Below, piece after piece: positions 38,062 through 47,887 of a stretch of DNA of 64,000 nucleotides. Under the pieces are notes generated by a model. That model was not told the DNA's origin, ran no database searches, and saw only the letters and a list, made by a program, of their open reading frames with translations. The stretch comes from Ditibartonella apis (lineage in GTDB: Bacteria; Pseudomonadota; Alphaproteobacteria; Rhizobiales; Rhizobiaceae). Within the stretch, counting starts at the first letter, position 1. Every line of letters starts with the position of its first letter. Both the position numbers and the translations under genes were made by a program. The stretch lies in contig NZ_LXYU01000002.1 in the NCBI RefSeq assembly GCF_001952075.1, positions 248,001 through 312,000 on the forward strand, read 5' to 3'.

Positions 38062-39261
38062 TCAAATTTTGTCATCAAAAAGAAACGACAATTGCTTTGC
38101 TACTTTCAATGGTGGTCTAAAAAGCCCCGTCTCAAGCTTTTGATGGCGTTCATGTAATTCCAGTCTTTGTCGTGCCAGACGAAAACGGTCGGCAACAAGT
38201 TTGGCAAACGGCCCCTCGCCGGACATGCGCGTTTTCCAATCCGCATCGTAATCTTTGCCGCCACGCATATCACGGGTTAATTGCATAACCCGCCTGTAAC
38301 GATCAGGATATTCGCGCAATAGCCAATCTTTAAAGAGCGGAGCAACTTCATAAGGCAGTCTGAGCATGACATAACCAGCATCAATCGCACCTGCCTCTTT
38401 CGCTCTCATCAAAACAGTTTCTATTTCGTGGTCGTTTAATCCGGGAATAACCGGCGCCATCATAACGCTTACGGGCACGCCTTTTTTTGTCAATTCTTCG
38501 ATTGCCCATAGGCGTCGCTCCGGTGTTGCAGCACGCGGTTCCATGAGGCGGGCAAGCTTTCTGTCCAATGTTGTGATGGATAACGCCACGCGGACAAGCT
38601 TTCGTTCGGCCATTTTTCCAAGTATATCGCAATCCCTTACAATAAGTGCAGATTTTGTTGTAATGCAAACCGGATGACCGCATTTATCCAATACATTAAG
38701 AATTTGCCTCATAATCTGCCATTTTTTTTCAATTGGCTGATAAGAGTCTGTATTGGTTCCGATAGCAATTGGCCGAACCTTATAATCGGGTTTTGATAAT
38801 TCCCGTTCAAGAAGTTTTGCAGCATCGGGTTTGGCAAATAATTTTGTTTCAAAATCAATCCCTGCCGAGAGCCCCATATAAGAATGGGTGGGGCGCGCAA
38901 AACAATAAATACAACCATGTTCGCATCCCCGATATGGATTGATCGAGCGATCAAAGAAAATATCGGGCGAATCATTATGGGTAATAATCGTACGGGCTTT
39001 TTCGGTTTCTACAGACGTTTGAAGCGGACAAAGCTGTTCATCCAAATCCCAACCATCATAAAACCGTTCGCCTGACTGTTTCTCGAACCTTCCGGCAGGA
39101 TTGAGCGCAGCTCCCCTTCCCCTTATTTTTTCTGCCTCTGCATGAAGTAAAGATTGATCAATCAACATTCTTCCGCCATCGGTCGACATCGCGTTGAAAG
39201 CCAATCGATCGGCCTTTGCCATGACATTTGCCAGATGTTGATTGATCACTGTTTTTCCCAT
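38062..39261 (-). CDS. PA0069 family radical SAM protein
   Basis: A 399-residue radical SAM protein. The cluster-binding motif is CEHGCIYC (CxxxCxxC) near residue 115, within a NPYRGCEHG context that is typical of the PA0069/Rv2578c group, which also includes SplB-like relatives. The TKSALIVRD and [15 protein letters not shown] segments belong to the TIM-barrel part. The function is unknown. The end overlaps a possible upstream start of rnhB. It is divergent from the small GT-like gene with 85 bases between. Confidence 0.9.
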   Translation of the reverse strand: MGKTVINQHLANVMAKADRLAFNAMSTDGGRMLIDQSLLHAEAEKIRGRGAALNPAGRFEKQSGERFYDGWDLDEQLCPLQTSVETEKARTIITHNDSPDIFFDRSINPYRGCEHGCIYCFARPTHSYMGLSAGIDFETKLFAKPDAAKLLERELSKPDYKVRPIAIGTNTDSYQPIEKKWQIMRQILNVLDKCGHPVCITTKSALIVRDCDILGKMAERKLVRVALSITTLDRKLARLMEPRAATPERRLWAIEELTKKGVPVSVMMAPVIPGLNDHEIETVLMRAKEAGAIDAGYVMLRLPYEVAPLFKDWLLREYPDRYRRVMQLTRDMRGGKDYDADWKTRMSGEGPFAKLVADRFRLARQRLELHERHQKLETGLFRPPLKVAKQLSFLFDDKI

Positions 39262-39346
39262 TTCCGCGATTTATCACGCCAATGCGAACAAAACAAGAAC
39301 ATAAATTATCGTGCTTTTGATAAAATAATGTTTTAATTGAAACACT

Positions 39347-39856
39347 ATGGTTAGCGTTATTATTCACGCAAATGAAGATATAGATCCTCTTGCCGATACA
39401 CTAGCAATGCTTGTATCGGGGAGTGTGTTCGGTCTTGTCAGCGAGGTCATTTTATGGTCGGAAAATCACAGCAATGTCTTGCAGACTGTTGCCAATGATA
39501 CCGGCTGTCGCTATCTCCCAAAAAGCACACTTGGCGGTGCCATTATGTCGGCAAAAAGCAAATGGCTGCTTTTTCTCACACCAGGTGCACGCTTACTCGA
39601 CCAATGGCGGGAAATTTTAAGCCGTTATGTCGAGAAGGAGACAAATCCTGCACGTTTCCGCTCTGTCGATTTATCAAAAACATCTCTCCTGCCAAAATTT
39701 TTCAAAAAGACCCGTTTGATGGAATGCGGCTTAGTTGTGTTGAAAGAAAAGCTTATCGACAATGTCGACAATGAAACAGCATTAAAAAAAGCGATAAATA
39801 GTCTTAGACCGGTGGTTTTACCGATACAGATTTCTCTACCAACAAAACAAAAATAA
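39347..39856 (+). CDS. Small GT2-like protein without a DXD motif
   Basis: A 169-residue protein with the start of a family-2 glycosyltransferase fold (VSVIIHANED, then SAKSKWLLFL near residue 70). The metal-binding DXD position that follows in true enzymes reads TPG (residues 78-80), and the chain stops well before the usual 230-300 residues. It may be a GT-A-fold protein without catalysis. I recall similar short genes beside moaB in other Rhizobiales, so it is probably a conserved family and not a recent fragment. Its stop codon touches the terminator of convergent moaB. Confidence 0.7.
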   Translation: MVSVIIHANEDIDPLADTLAMLVSGSVFGLVSEVILWSENHSNVLQTVANDTGCRYLPKSTLGGAIMSAKSKWLLFLTPGARLLDQWREILSRYVEKETNPARFRSVDLSKTSLLPKFFKKTRLMECGLVVLKEKLIDNVDNETALKKAINSLRPVVLPIQISLPTKQK

Positions 39857-39887
39857 ACGGCTCTTCTGGTTTTTAAAAGAGCCGTTT
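39844..39887 (-). terminator. Rho-independent terminator of moaB
   Basis: On the minus strand AAACGGCTCTT and AAGAGCCGTTT form a perfect eleven-pair stem with an eleven-base loop, followed by TATTTTTGTTTTG. It lies 36 bases after the moaB stop, and its distal arm overlaps the stop codon of the convergent GT-like gene. Confidence 0.85.
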
Positions 39888-39922
39888 CCATTAAAAGATT
39901 ACAAACAAAACCGTTCGTTTTC

Positions 39923-40453
39923 TTATCGTTCTGTCAAGCGTGGCATAAGCATAACTAGATTATGCGGGCGCTGGCGGCTATCAAGCTCGCCTTTCAATAT
40001 ATTATCCCACGCATCCTTGCAGGCACCTGTTGAACCGGGCAGGCAGAAGACAAATGTTCCATTGATAAGTCCTGCTGTTGCGCGGGACTGGATTGTCACC
40101 ATGCCGATTGTCTCATAGGAAACTTTATGAAACATAGCCGAAAATCCGTCCATCCGCTTGTCAAACAATGGTTCTATTGCTTCTGGTGTAACATCGCGTC
40201 CGGTAAAACCGGTGCCACCGGTGGTGATAATAATTTCAACGCCAGGATCAGCTGCCCAATCAACAATTTTTTTGCGGATTTCGACAATTTCATCGCGAAC
40301 AATATCACGTTTAGCCAAATTATGACCCGCCGATTTGATACGTTCCTCCAGAACATCTCCGGACCGGTCATCACTAGAATTACGTGTATCCGACACTGAC
40401 AAAACCGCAATATTGAGCGATTCCATCTTGGCTTTTTCATCAATATGACTCAT
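39923..40453 (-). CDS. moaB: Molybdenum cofactor biosynthesis protein MoaB
   Basis: A 176-residue MoaB/Mog-type protein that adenylates molybdopterin in molybdenum cofactor synthesis. Signatures are LSVSDTRNSSDDRSGD near residue 20, the TTGGTGFTGRDVTPEA loop near residue 80 and the FCLPGSTGACKDAW segment near residue 132. No other moa or moe gene is in the window. ispE starts just upstream on the same strand with a 16-base gap, so the two are likely cotranscribed. Confidence 0.95.
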   Translation of the reverse strand: MSHIDEKAKMESLNIAVLSVSDTRNSSDDRSGDVLEERIKSAGHNLAKRDIVRDEIVEIRKKIVDWAADPGVEIIITTGGTGFTGRDVTPEAIEPLFDKRMDGFSAMFHKVSYETIGMVTIQSRATAGLINGTFVFCLPGSTGACKDAWDNILKGELDSRQRPHNLVMLMPRLTER

Positions 40454-40469
40454 GATCTTTCATTCCTGA

Positions 40470-41369
40470 TTATTCGTTTATTTTGCCCGTTGTCTCAACT
40501 GCTTTTACAAACCAGTCCGGTTTTTGTGATTTTATCTTTCTTGCTACTTCTTCCGCTCTCTTGATATTGTCAAAGATGCCGAAACAAGTTGCACCTGACC
40601 CCGACATACGTGAGAGAAGTGCGCCATTCTCGTCAAATATTTCCAACACATCATCGAGCTCTGGTGTAAGCGAACGCGCACATTCATAAAGATCGTTGTG
40701 TGTTTTTTTGAGCTCATTCACAAGTGAATGAAGATTTGCCAATTTTGCAAAATTGATATCAAGAGGCAGACTTTTTTTATTGCCTAAAAGCTTAAAAATT
40801 TCCGGTGTCGAAATGGACTGCCCGTGATTGACAAGCACCATCGGAATTCTACAACAATCAACCGGCTGAAGTTTTTCGCCGATACCCGAGACACGAAGCG
40901 ACCTACGATTAAAAAAAGCCGATAGACACATCGGCACGTCGGCACCCAATGTCAAACCGAGTTCAAAAAGCTCTTGATCGGATGCTTCGATTTTCCATTG
41001 CTGTTTTAAGAGAGCAAATACACCGGCAGCATCGCCGGAGCCGCCACCGATTCCGGAAGCAACAGGTAGATTTTTTTCAAGGATGAGCTGACAAGGCTCG
41101 GCCTTTAGAGGAAATTTTTTAACAAAAAGATCACGCGCTCTTGAAACCAGATTGTTCGCATCTGCCGGGAGCGCGACAGATTGAGAGCCGACAATGGAAA
41201 AACTATTTGTTTTGGCAGTTTTATAAGAGAGAACATCACCCTCAAAGCTGAAACAGACCAGACTATCAAGAAGGTGATAACCATCGTTGCGCTCCCCCAC
41301 CACATGGAGCGCCAGATTGATTTTAATCGGTGTTACAATTGTTGCGGATTTTGCAACCTTGAAAGGCAC
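40470..41369 (-). CDS. ispE: 4-diphosphocytidyl-2-C-methyl-D-erythritol kinase
   Basis: A 299-residue GHMP kinase for the fourth step of the MEP pathway. It starts with the KINLALHVVGERNDGYH segment near residue 17 and has the ATP-binding LPVASGIGGGSGDAAGVF loop near residue 108 and the C-terminal RMSGSGATCFGIF motif near residue 255. It lies two bases downstream of a small membrane-protein gene and before moaB. With dxs and ispH it is the third MEP enzyme in this window. Confidence 0.96.
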   Translation of the reverse strand: MPFKVAKSATIVTPIKINLALHVVGERNDGYHLLDSLVCFSFEGDVLSYKTAKTNSFSIVGSQSVALPADANNLVSRARDLFVKKFPLKAEPCQLILEKNLPVASGIGGGSGDAAGVFALLKQQWKIEASDQELFELGLTLGADVPMCLSAFFNRRSLRVSGIGEKLQPVDCCRIPMVLVNHGQSISTPEIFKLLGNKKSLPLDINFAKLANLHSLVNELKKTHNDLYECARSLTPELDDVLEIFDENGALLSRMSGSGATCFGIFDNIKRAEEVARKIKSQKPDWFVKAVETTGKINE

Positions 41370-41371
41370 GT

Positions 41372-41563
41372 TTAATCCCGTTCAACGTAATATTCACCCG
41401 TTTCGGGATCTTTCACCAATGTACCATTTGCACCTGTGCGGCGTTCATCCTCGGCATGTTTTACACGCAGAGCAACGCGTTGCGATTCGCGCTTGAAAGC
41501 ACGATAGGCATAAAGTGCAGCTGCACAAATCAGACCATAAATAACTAATCTCAACATTTTCAC
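41372..41563 (-). CDS. Small membrane-anchored protein of unknown function
   Basis: A 63-residue protein with an N-terminal membrane helix (about 4-20), a basic linker and a C-terminal LVKDPETGEYYVE segment. The start is GTG with an AGGAG site six bases upstream; an ATG two codons later is an alternative. It is separated from ispE by only two bases, which with the good ribosome-binding site supports a real gene. I do not recognise a named family. Its conserved-looking tail resembles small proteins annotated as hypothetical in other Rhizobiales. Confidence 0.7.
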   Translation of the reverse strand: MKMLRLVIYGLICAAALYAYRAFKRESQRVALRVKHAEDERRTGANGTLVKDPETGEYYVERD

Positions 41564-41655
41564 CTTTCGCTCCTATGTCATTATTTGATAATTAATGAGC
41601 GCAAATCAAGTCTTGAAACGACTATTGTGATATCTTCCTGCAAAAATTTGTCTTT

Positions 41656-42504
41656 TTAAAGTCCATAGCGTTGCCACAAAGCCCGTTCTTCTGCCGATTG
41701 GATAAGACCATCGACCGTTGAAGAGACCAAACCCGCCGAAATGGCCGGCGTTTTGCGTCCTAATAAGCTTCTCGAAGCTGAAACAAGACGCATTTTGGCA
41801 TCATGACCATAGCGTTGTTTGATTAAAGAACGCAAATCGGAAAGTTCATCAACAAGCCCGAGCTCCTTGCCCTTTTTGCCCGTCCAGAACATGCCGGTAA
41901 ACAGATTGGGGTCATCAACCAGTTTGGAACCCCGACTTTCCTTTACGAGATTGATGAAGGTTTCATGAATTTCGAGTTGCAGAGCCTTCAAATGATCGAC
42001 GTCTGCCTTTTTTTCAGGCTGGAACGGATCAAGCGAAACTTTGTTTTTGCCAGCTGTGTAAACACGGCGTTCAACGCCGATTTTTTTGAGCAACTCAGGA
42101 AAACCGAATGACGCGGAAACTACGCCGATTGAGCCAACAACCGAAGACGGATCGGCAAAAATTTCATCGCCTGCACAAGCAATCATATAGCCGCCGGATG
42201 CAGCAACATCTTCAACAAAAACCAGAACGCGTTTGTGCTTTTCTTCCGCAAGGTCACGAATGCGACGGTAAATCAGGCGCGATTGGACAGGAGAGCCACC
42301 CGGAGAGTTGAGAGAAATAGCCACAGCCGGCGCTTCTTTGTCGGAAAATGCTTTTTCCAAAGCTTTTGCACAAGAACTCAGTGATAAAGTTTGACGCAAA
42401 GGGGAAGAAGCTTCCATAATCATTCCTTGCAGCCGGACAACCGGAATTTCGACAGCATTGGAACGAAAACGGCGTGGAATAAAACGTTTAAAAAAGCCTG
42501 ACAA
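41656..42504 (-). CDS. S49 family serine peptidase (SppA/SohB-like)
   Basis: A 282-residue protein of the signal-peptide-peptidase A family. The nucleophile serine is in EDVAASGGYMIACAGDEIF near residue 106, and the general-base lysine is probably the one in TAGKNKVSLDPF near residue 150. There is no clear membrane anchor at the N-terminus, so it is the short SohB-like form. Such proteins degrade leftover signal peptides or membrane protein fragments. It stands alone between the small membrane-protein gene and a methyltransferase gene. Confidence 0.9.
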   Translation of the reverse strand: MSGFFKRFIPRRFRSNAVEIPVVRLQGMIMEASSPLRQTLSLSSCAKALEKAFSDKEAPAVAISLNSPGGSPVQSRLIYRRIRDLAEEKHKRVLVFVEDVAASGGYMIACAGDEIFADPSSVVGSIGVVSASFGFPELLKKIGVERRVYTAGKNKVSLDPFQPEKKADVDHLKALQLEIHETFINLVKESRGSKLVDDPNLFTGMFWTGKKGKELGLVDELSDLRSLIKQRYGHDAKMRLVSASRSLLGRKTPAISAGLVSSTVDGLIQSAEERALWQRYGL

Positions 42505-42607
42505 GTTTGAACTCCTGATAAGAAAATCTGCTTTTATAGCTTAAAAAACTGCACTACTGTCATTTAAGATGTAAATGGCAAAAAGCAATATTTTGTTAAA
42601 ATCCCGT

Positions 42608-43414
42608 TCAAATACTCTGCCAGATGCTCTTTTTGCCATTGTTGATTGCATCAACTATCGGCGAAAAAGCATGAAGGTCGGTCTCATGAATATAAAGTGC
42701 AGGCATGAGTGACAGTTGCGCTTTGCTTGCTTTTTTAGCGTGGATCAGAATGCGGATTGCGGGACTATTTTTACGTGAGTGGACAGGAAATACCATTATA
42801 TTACCAAACCGCCCGTCACATGATTGAAGTATTTCGGACAAAGATTGTGGCCGGGCGATCAAGCCTAAAAAACCGGATGGTTTTACAATGGCCGAGGCAG
42901 TACGAATCCAGTCTTCGAACATATGATCGGACATAACATGGGCTGCGGCTTTCAAATCATCGGGAGTTTTACGGTCTAATGGAGAATTGAAAGGCGGATT
43001 CATTATTGCGAAATCGAAAGCATTGTCTAAAAGCCCCGCTTCCCGTCTTTCTTTACCCCTTAATGTGACATCGGCCAAAATTATATTCATCCGCTTTGCA
43101 ACTTCCTGATTTTCGGTAAGTGCAATACTCTTTTTAGCAAAAGCAACCATTCCGGATTCGCGTTCAACAAGTGTAATTTCAGCTTTTTTGCAACGAGCGG
43201 CAACGGCAAAACCTGCAGCACCGGCACCAGCTCCGAGATCTGCAATCTTGCCCTTGAAATCGGTTGGCACGAGCCCGCCGAGCAACATTGCGTCCATGCC
43301 CGAACGATGTCCGCCACTTTTGGGCTGCACCAGATAAAAACCGCCCCGATGAAAAACATCTATCGTTTCATCAAGCGAGGTCATATCCGCTTTGTTGTCA
43401 TTGTGATAGCTCAT
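42608..43414 (-). CDS. TrmN6-like SAM-dependent methyltransferase
   Basis: A 268-residue methyltransferase of the TrmN6/YfiC group, which in E. coli methylates N6 of A37 in tRNA(Val). The SAM-binding DLGAGAGAAGFAVA is near residue 58 and the adenine-N6 type motif NPPF near residue 138. The start at 43414 overlaps the DUF2007 gene by 17 bases; a second methionine ten residues later would remove the overlap. The two genes commonly occur side by side in Rhizobiales and are probably cotranscribed. Confidence 0.87.
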   Translation of the reverse strand: MSYHNDNKADMTSLDETIDVFHRGGFYLVQPKSGGHRSGMDAMLLGGLVPTDFKGKIADLGAGAGAAGFAVAARCKKAEITLVERESGMVAFAKKSIALTENQEVAKRMNIILADVTLRGKERREAGLLDNAFDFAIMNPPFNSPLDRKTPDDLKAAAHVMSDHMFEDWIRTASAIVKPSGFLGLIARPQSLSEILQSCDGRFGNIMVFPVHSRKNSPAIRILIHAKKASKAQLSLMPALYIHETDLHAFSPIVDAINNGKKSIWQSI

Positions 43415-43619
43415 GAGCCAAACCTGCGTCTATCATGATTTCTCTTGCTTCTTCAGCACTTTCTTGATCCACCAGAAATCGACGACGGATTGCGCCGAGC
43501 GAACCTTCTGCGACACTGGTATTCTGATCGGTCACAAAATAAAGTATGCCTGCCGATTTCATAAGACTTTCGACAAATGAAATGAGCACAATATCATTGG
43601 TGGCAAATAGTTCGATCAT
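43398..43619 (-). CDS. DUF2007 domain protein
   Basis: A 73-residue cytoplasmic protein with the DUF2007 pattern: an N-terminal MIELFATNDIVLISFVESLM stretch and a C-terminal DQESAEEAREIMIDAGL. The domain is a small signal-transducing-like fold related to PII by structure, but its role is unknown. It overlaps the downstream methyltransferase gene and is divergent from the polyprenyl synthase gene. Confidence 0.88.
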   Translation of the reverse strand: MIELFATNDIVLISFVESLMKSAGILYFVTDQNTSVAEGSLGAIRRRFLVDQESAEEAREIMIDAGLAHELSQ

Positions 43620-43792
43620 AAAGTCAAGTCACCTATTTTTTATCGGCATGACATGCAATTACACGAGAAAATGGTATTTTTCCTTAAATATTTTTTGAAA
43701 CGCGCTATCTCAAGCAATATCACGCTTGAGTTGATCCTCTTGCTTCATTAAGGTGCTGGCAAAAATCAAGAGATTTTTCAGGAGTATGGGCA

Positions 43793-44809
43793 TTGGTTGC
43801 TGAGAAAAATTCAAATAAAAAAGCCGACAATCAGGCTTCGATAACGCCGCTTATCAATATTACCAAAAGTGACATGGAAAAAGTAAACGAGCTTATCATT
43901 GCCATGGCCGGTTCGGATGTGGAAATGATTCCTGAAGTTTCAAACCACCTTATTTCTTCCGGGGGCAAAAGATTAAGACCGATGTTGACATTGGCTTCCG
44001 CCCGCTTGTTCGGCTATGAGGGATCAGGGCACATCAAACTGGCAACAGCGGTCGAATTTATGCACACGGCAACTCTGCTTCATGACGATGTTGTTGATGA
44101 CAGCGATATGCGGCGCGGCACATCGACTGCCAGAATGATCTGGGGCAATGAAGCAAGCGTCCTTGTCGGAGATTTTCTGTTGGGCCAGGCCTTCAAAATG
44201 ATGGTCGAAGTTAATTCGATGGATGCTCTTTCAGTGCTTGCAAATGCTGCTGCGATTATTGCCGAAGGTGAAGTCATGCAGCTTGCGGCTGCAAAACATT
44301 TGACAACAACCGAAGATGAATACTTGAAAGTTATCAATGCCAAGACTGCAGCCCTCTTTTCGGCTGCAGCAGAAGTGGGACCTATCATTGCAGGCTACGG
44401 AGAAAAAGAACGTCAGGCTTTAAGACATTACGGAACCTCTTTAGGACTCGCGTTCCAGCTTGTCGACGATGCACTCGACTATGGCGGCAATTCCAAAAAT
44501 CTGGGTAAAAATACGGGTGATGATTTCCGCGAAGGCAAAATAACCATGCCGGTTATTCTTTCCTATATTCGCGGCGACGAAACAGAAAAAGCTTTCTGGA
44601 AACAATCTCTTGAAGACGGAAAAAATGACGATGAAGCGTTAGCCCATGCGCAAAAGCTCATGAAGCAACATCATAGTCTTGAAGATACAATAAAAGCAGC
44701 ACGTCATCACGGCAATGAAGCATTGAAAGCTCTTGATGGACTGGCACCAAGTAAGGAAAAAGCAGCATTGTGTGAAGTTATCGAATTTTGTATTTCACGC
44801 GTCAACTGA
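43793..44809 (+). CDS. Trans-polyprenyl diphosphate synthase (octaprenyl/decaprenyl type)
   Basis: A 338-residue chain-elongating prenyl synthase making the ubiquinone side chain. Both aspartate-rich motifs are present: LLHDDVVDDSD near residue 100 and QLVDDALDYGG near residue 225, with GGKRLRP near residue 60. The chain length (C40 or C50) cannot be read safely; alphaproteobacteria usually use C50. The start is TTG with an AGGAG site eight bases before; a nearby ATG at 43786 runs into a stop after five codons. Its product feeds ubiA at 30.6 kb. Confidence 0.94.
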   Translation: MVAEKNSNKKADNQASITPLINITKSDMEKVNELIIAMAGSDVEMIPEVSNHLISSGGKRLRPMLTLASARLFGYEGSGHIKLATAVEFMHTATLLHDDVVDDSDMRRGTSTARMIWGNEASVLVGDFLLGQAFKMMVEVNSMDALSVLANAAAIIAEGEVMQLAAAKHLTTTEDEYLKVINAKTAALFSAAAEVGPIIAGYGEKERQALRHYGTSLGLAFQLVDDALDYGGNSKNLGKNTGDDFREGKITMPVILSYIRGDETEKAFWKQSLEDGKNDDEALAHAQKLMKQHHSLEDTIKAARHHGNEALKALDGLAPSKEKAALCEVIEFCISRVN

Positions 44810-44930
44810 GTTTCCGTCGGGTTGTTTTCTCGTAAAAATGACCCGAAACAGATGATATTTTTGAACATATTGGCTGGATATATCCTATAAAGGTGGCCAA
44901 CCTGTTTTAAGTCGGAAAGAGGATCTTTTC

Positions 44931-46691
44931 ATGCAAGCCGCAAAAGTTACCCGCCTGATTGCGCTTTGTTTAGCGGGTACAATATTGATGACAGAACCTT
45001 CCTTTGCAAAAAAGGAAGAACCTGTCAAAGCAGGATCATTTGCTGGAGCGTATCTGGCTGGCCGCATTGCTGCAAGTGACAACAATGTCGATCTTGCTAT
45101 TTCCTATTTCAAACAGGCTCTCGGTTTTGAACCGGATAACGTATCCATGCAGCAGGATATGCTTTTAACCCTTTTGTCAGCAGGCGAATTCAAAGACGCT
45201 GTCAAACAGGCAAAACGGCTGAAAGGTAATCCCGACGTTGAACGCTATGTCAGGCTTACACTTGCAAGCGATGCCTTTATCAGAAAAAATTATATTACTG
45301 CAAAAAGCGAGCTCAAATTTTCCGAACCTTCCGACATGGATACACTTTCATCCGGTTTATTGGGGGCATGGGCAACATTCGGTCGTGGCAATACAACCGG
45401 TGCTGTCGAGGATGTTAAAAAGCTGCTCGGACCGGTCTGGTACGATTTATTTCTAAGCTATCATATGGCGTTGATGAGCGATCTTGCCGGACACAGGGAT
45501 GATGCGGAAAAATATTACAAGCAGGCTTTGAATGACCAACAAGGGGGTGCCGCAGCCCCTGATACCTATGAACGCATTATCGTTTCCTACGCTTCTTTTG
45601 AACTACGCAACAACAAGCGTGATGAAGCCCTCACTACACTGCGCGACGGTGAAAAAATGCTTACCGGACGCGATGCCTTGAAAAATATTCGCCAAAGGGT
45701 CGAGGAAGGCGGTTCGCTTGATATGCTGATCAAAACGCCTCAAGAGGGTGCTGGTGAAGTATTCTATGATCTCGGCACAGCTATCAATCGTGGCGGGGCT
45801 GAAGCATTTGCCCGTATTTTCCTCCAGCTTGATGAAGCGCTGCGCCCGCATAATGACGCAACGCTATTCCAGCTTGCCGATATTTCTTCAAAATTGGAAG
45901 AAAACGAACGGGCAATTGATATTTATCAGGAAATACCGGTCAAATCCCCTTACTATCGCGATGCAGAATTAAGACTAGCCCTTATTCTGGCTGACACCGG
46001 GAAAAGTGATGAATCAATTCGCCATTTGGCAGCCCTTGAAACAGACTATCCCGAAGACCAGCGCATCTCGATGGCAATGACGGGCGTTTATATGCAAGAA
46101 AAGTCATATGACAAAGCCGCCGCCGTCATGGATCGAGCAATTGCTCGCATTCCACACCTCGAAAAAGAAAATTGGCTGATGCTTTATCAACGAGGCATGG
46201 CCGAAGAGCGATTGAAAGAATGGGATAAAGCCGAACCGGATTTTCGTAAAGCACTTGAACTCTATCCTAACCAGCCGCAGGTTTTGAACTATCTTGGCTA
46301 TTCGCTCATTGATCGTAATGAAAAACTTGACGAAGCTTTGAATATGGTCAAAAAAGCAGCCGAGTTGCGTGCACAAGACGGTTATATCGTCGACTCCCTC
46401 GGATGGGCCTATTACAAACTCGGTCGTTATGACGAGGCCGTCAAAACATTGGAAAATGCCATAAAATTGCGTCCTGAAGATGCAACCATCAATGATCATC
46501 TTGGCGATGCTTATTGGATGGTCGGACGCAAACTCGAAGCCACATTCCAGTGGAACCACGCAATTGCCGGAAAACCCGAGCCGGAAGAACTTGCAAAAAT
46601 TCAGGAAAAACTGAAATCAGGATTAAAAACACCAACCGCGGAAAAAGGCACTGAAAAAACGCCCGAAAAAACCGATAATACAAAGCATTGA
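44931..46691 (+). CDS. Exported TPR repeat protein
   Basis: A 586-residue protein with a signal peptide (1-26, ending FA-KKEE) and tetratricopeptide repeats along its length. The repeats are clearest at about 45-110 (LAISYFKQALGFEPDN) and in the last third, with ALELYPNQPQVLNYLGYSL, a YIVDSLGWAYYKLGRYDEA segment and LGDAYWMVGRKLEA. The C-terminal 30 residues are lysine/threonine-rich. It probably acts as a periplasmic or outer-membrane assembly scaffold; the partner is unknown. The ATG follows a GAAAGAGGATC region. It sits between the polyprenyl synthase gene and glyQ. Confidence 0.88.
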   Translation: MQAAKVTRLIALCLAGTILMTEPSFAKKEEPVKAGSFAGAYLAGRIAASDNNVDLAISYFKQALGFEPDNVSMQQDMLLTLLSAGEFKDAVKQAKRLKGNPDVERYVRLTLASDAFIRKNYITAKSELKFSEPSDMDTLSSGLLGAWATFGRGNTTGAVEDVKKLLGPVWYDLFLSYHMALMSDLAGHRDDAEKYYKQALNDQQGGAAAPDTYERIIVSYASFELRNNKRDEALTTLRDGEKMLTGRDALKNIRQRVEEGGSLDMLIKTPQEGAGEVFYDLGTAINRGGAEAFARIFLQLDEALRPHNDATLFQLADISSKLEENERAIDIYQEIPVKSPYYRDAELRLALILADTGKSDESIRHLAALETDYPEDQRISMAMTGVYMQEKSYDKAAAVMDRAIARIPHLEKENWLMLYQRGMAEERLKEWDKAEPDFRKALELYPNQPQVLNYLGYSLIDRNEKLDEALNMVKKAAELRAQDGYIVDSLGWAYYKLGRYDEAVKTLENAIKLRPEDATINDHLGDAYWMVGRKLEATFQWNHAIAGKPEPEELAKIQEKLKSGLKTPTAEKGTEKTPEKTDNTKH

Positions 46692-46788
46692 AACAGAAAA
46701 GCTATAATTCGTGAGATTTCTTGATCCGCACGCCGCTTTTACCGGATGGCAAGTTTTAATCAAATGAATATTTTGAGCAGACGGTCGA

Positions 46789-46842
46789 TTTCACCAAACG
46801 ACTTTTTGAACTAAACAGTTTTTCACCAAATGGCTTTTTGAA
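46789..46842. repeat. Two-copy 22-base direct repeat upstream of glyQ
   Basis: TTTCACCAAACGACTTTTTG at 46789 recurs as TTTCACCAAATGGCTTTTTG at 46821, each followed by AA. The copies have two mismatches and a period of 32 bases (three helical turns). They lie 101 to 154 bases before the glyQ start. Confidence 0.7.
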
Positions 46843-46942
46843 TCGCCTCGTCCCTTGACCATGGGGGCGTGAAAGAATAGACGTTTTGTGCCGGATTTTC
46901 TCTTTCCGGATATGTTTTTATCAATCTCAAAAGGGTAATATC

Positions 46943-47887
46943 GTGAGCCTACCCGAATATCTTGATCCGAAATGCTCTTTTCAGGGGCTTATCCTGACAT
47001 TGCAGAACTATTGGGCGCAATATGGTTGCGCTGTTTTGCAACCTTATGACATGGAAGTGGGAGCTGGTACTTTCCATCCGGCTACGACCCTGCGGTCATT
47101 GGGGCCACGCCCGTGGAAAGCTGCCTATGTGCAACCTTCCCGCCGTCCGACCGACGGGCGCTATGGCGAAAATCCGAACCGCTTGCAACATTATTATCAA
47201 TTCCAGGTTTTGCTCAAACCTTCGCCAGATGATTTACAGGATCTTTATCTGGGATCCTTGCGGGCTATCGGACTCGATACAAATCTCCATGATGTCCGCT
47301 TTGTCGAAGATGATTGGGAAAGCCCGACATTGGGGGCATGGGGGCTAGGCTGGGAATGCTGGTGCGACGGCATGGAAGTATCCCAGTTCACTTACTTCCA
47401 ACAGATTTGCGGTATCGAATGTTCGCCCGTTTCCGGAGAGCTCACCTATGGTCTGGAACGGTTGGCAATGTATATTCAAGGCGTTGACAATGTTTATGAT
47501 TTGAATTTCAACGGCCGCAAGGGAAGTGATAAAATCAGCTATGGGGATATATTCCTGCAAGCCGAGCAGGAATATTCGCGTTTTAATTTCGAATTTGCCG
47601 ATACCGAACTTTTACACCGCCACTTTATTGATGCCGAACGCGAGTGTGCTGCTATTCTTGAAGCAGGAAAACCGCAAGAAAAAGGCGGGCTTCACCTTTG
47701 TGTCATGCCTGCTTATGACCAATGCATCAAAGCCAGTCATGTCTTCAATCTTTTACAAGCACGCGGTGTCATATCTGTTACCGAAAGACAAAGCTATATT
47801 TTACGGGTTCGCGATCTCGCGCGCCGTTGTGGCGAAGCTTTTCTTTTAACCGATGCCGGTGGCGCAAATTATAAAGGGGAAGCCTGA
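46943..47887 (+). CDS. glyQ: Glycyl-tRNA synthetase alpha subunit
   Basis: A 314-residue class II aminoacyl-tRNA synthetase subunit of the bacterial alpha2beta2 type. It opens with [17 protein letters not shown], and has [16 protein letters not shown] near residue 40, [20 protein letters not shown] near residue 63 and [16 protein letters not shown] near residue 138. The start is GTG at 46943 with an AAAGGGT site; an ATG 19 codons upstream gives a leader that does not belong to the family. The stop overlaps the glyS start (TGATG), so translation is coupled. Confidence 0.97.
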   Translation: MSLPEYLDPKCSFQGLILTLQNYWAQYGCAVLQPYDMEVGAGTFHPATTLRSLGPRPWKAAYVQPSRRPTDGRYGENPNRLQHYYQFQVLLKPSPDDLQDLYLGSLRAIGLDTNLHDVRFVEDDWESPTLGAWGLGWECWCDGMEVSQFTYFQQICGIECSPVSGELTYGLERLAMYIQGVDNVYDLNFNGRKGSDKISYGDIFLQAEQEYSRFNFEFADTELLHRHFIDAERECAAILEAGKPQEKGGLHLCVMPAYDQCIKASHVFNLLQARGVISVTERQSYILRVRDLARRCGEAFLLTDAGGANYKGEA

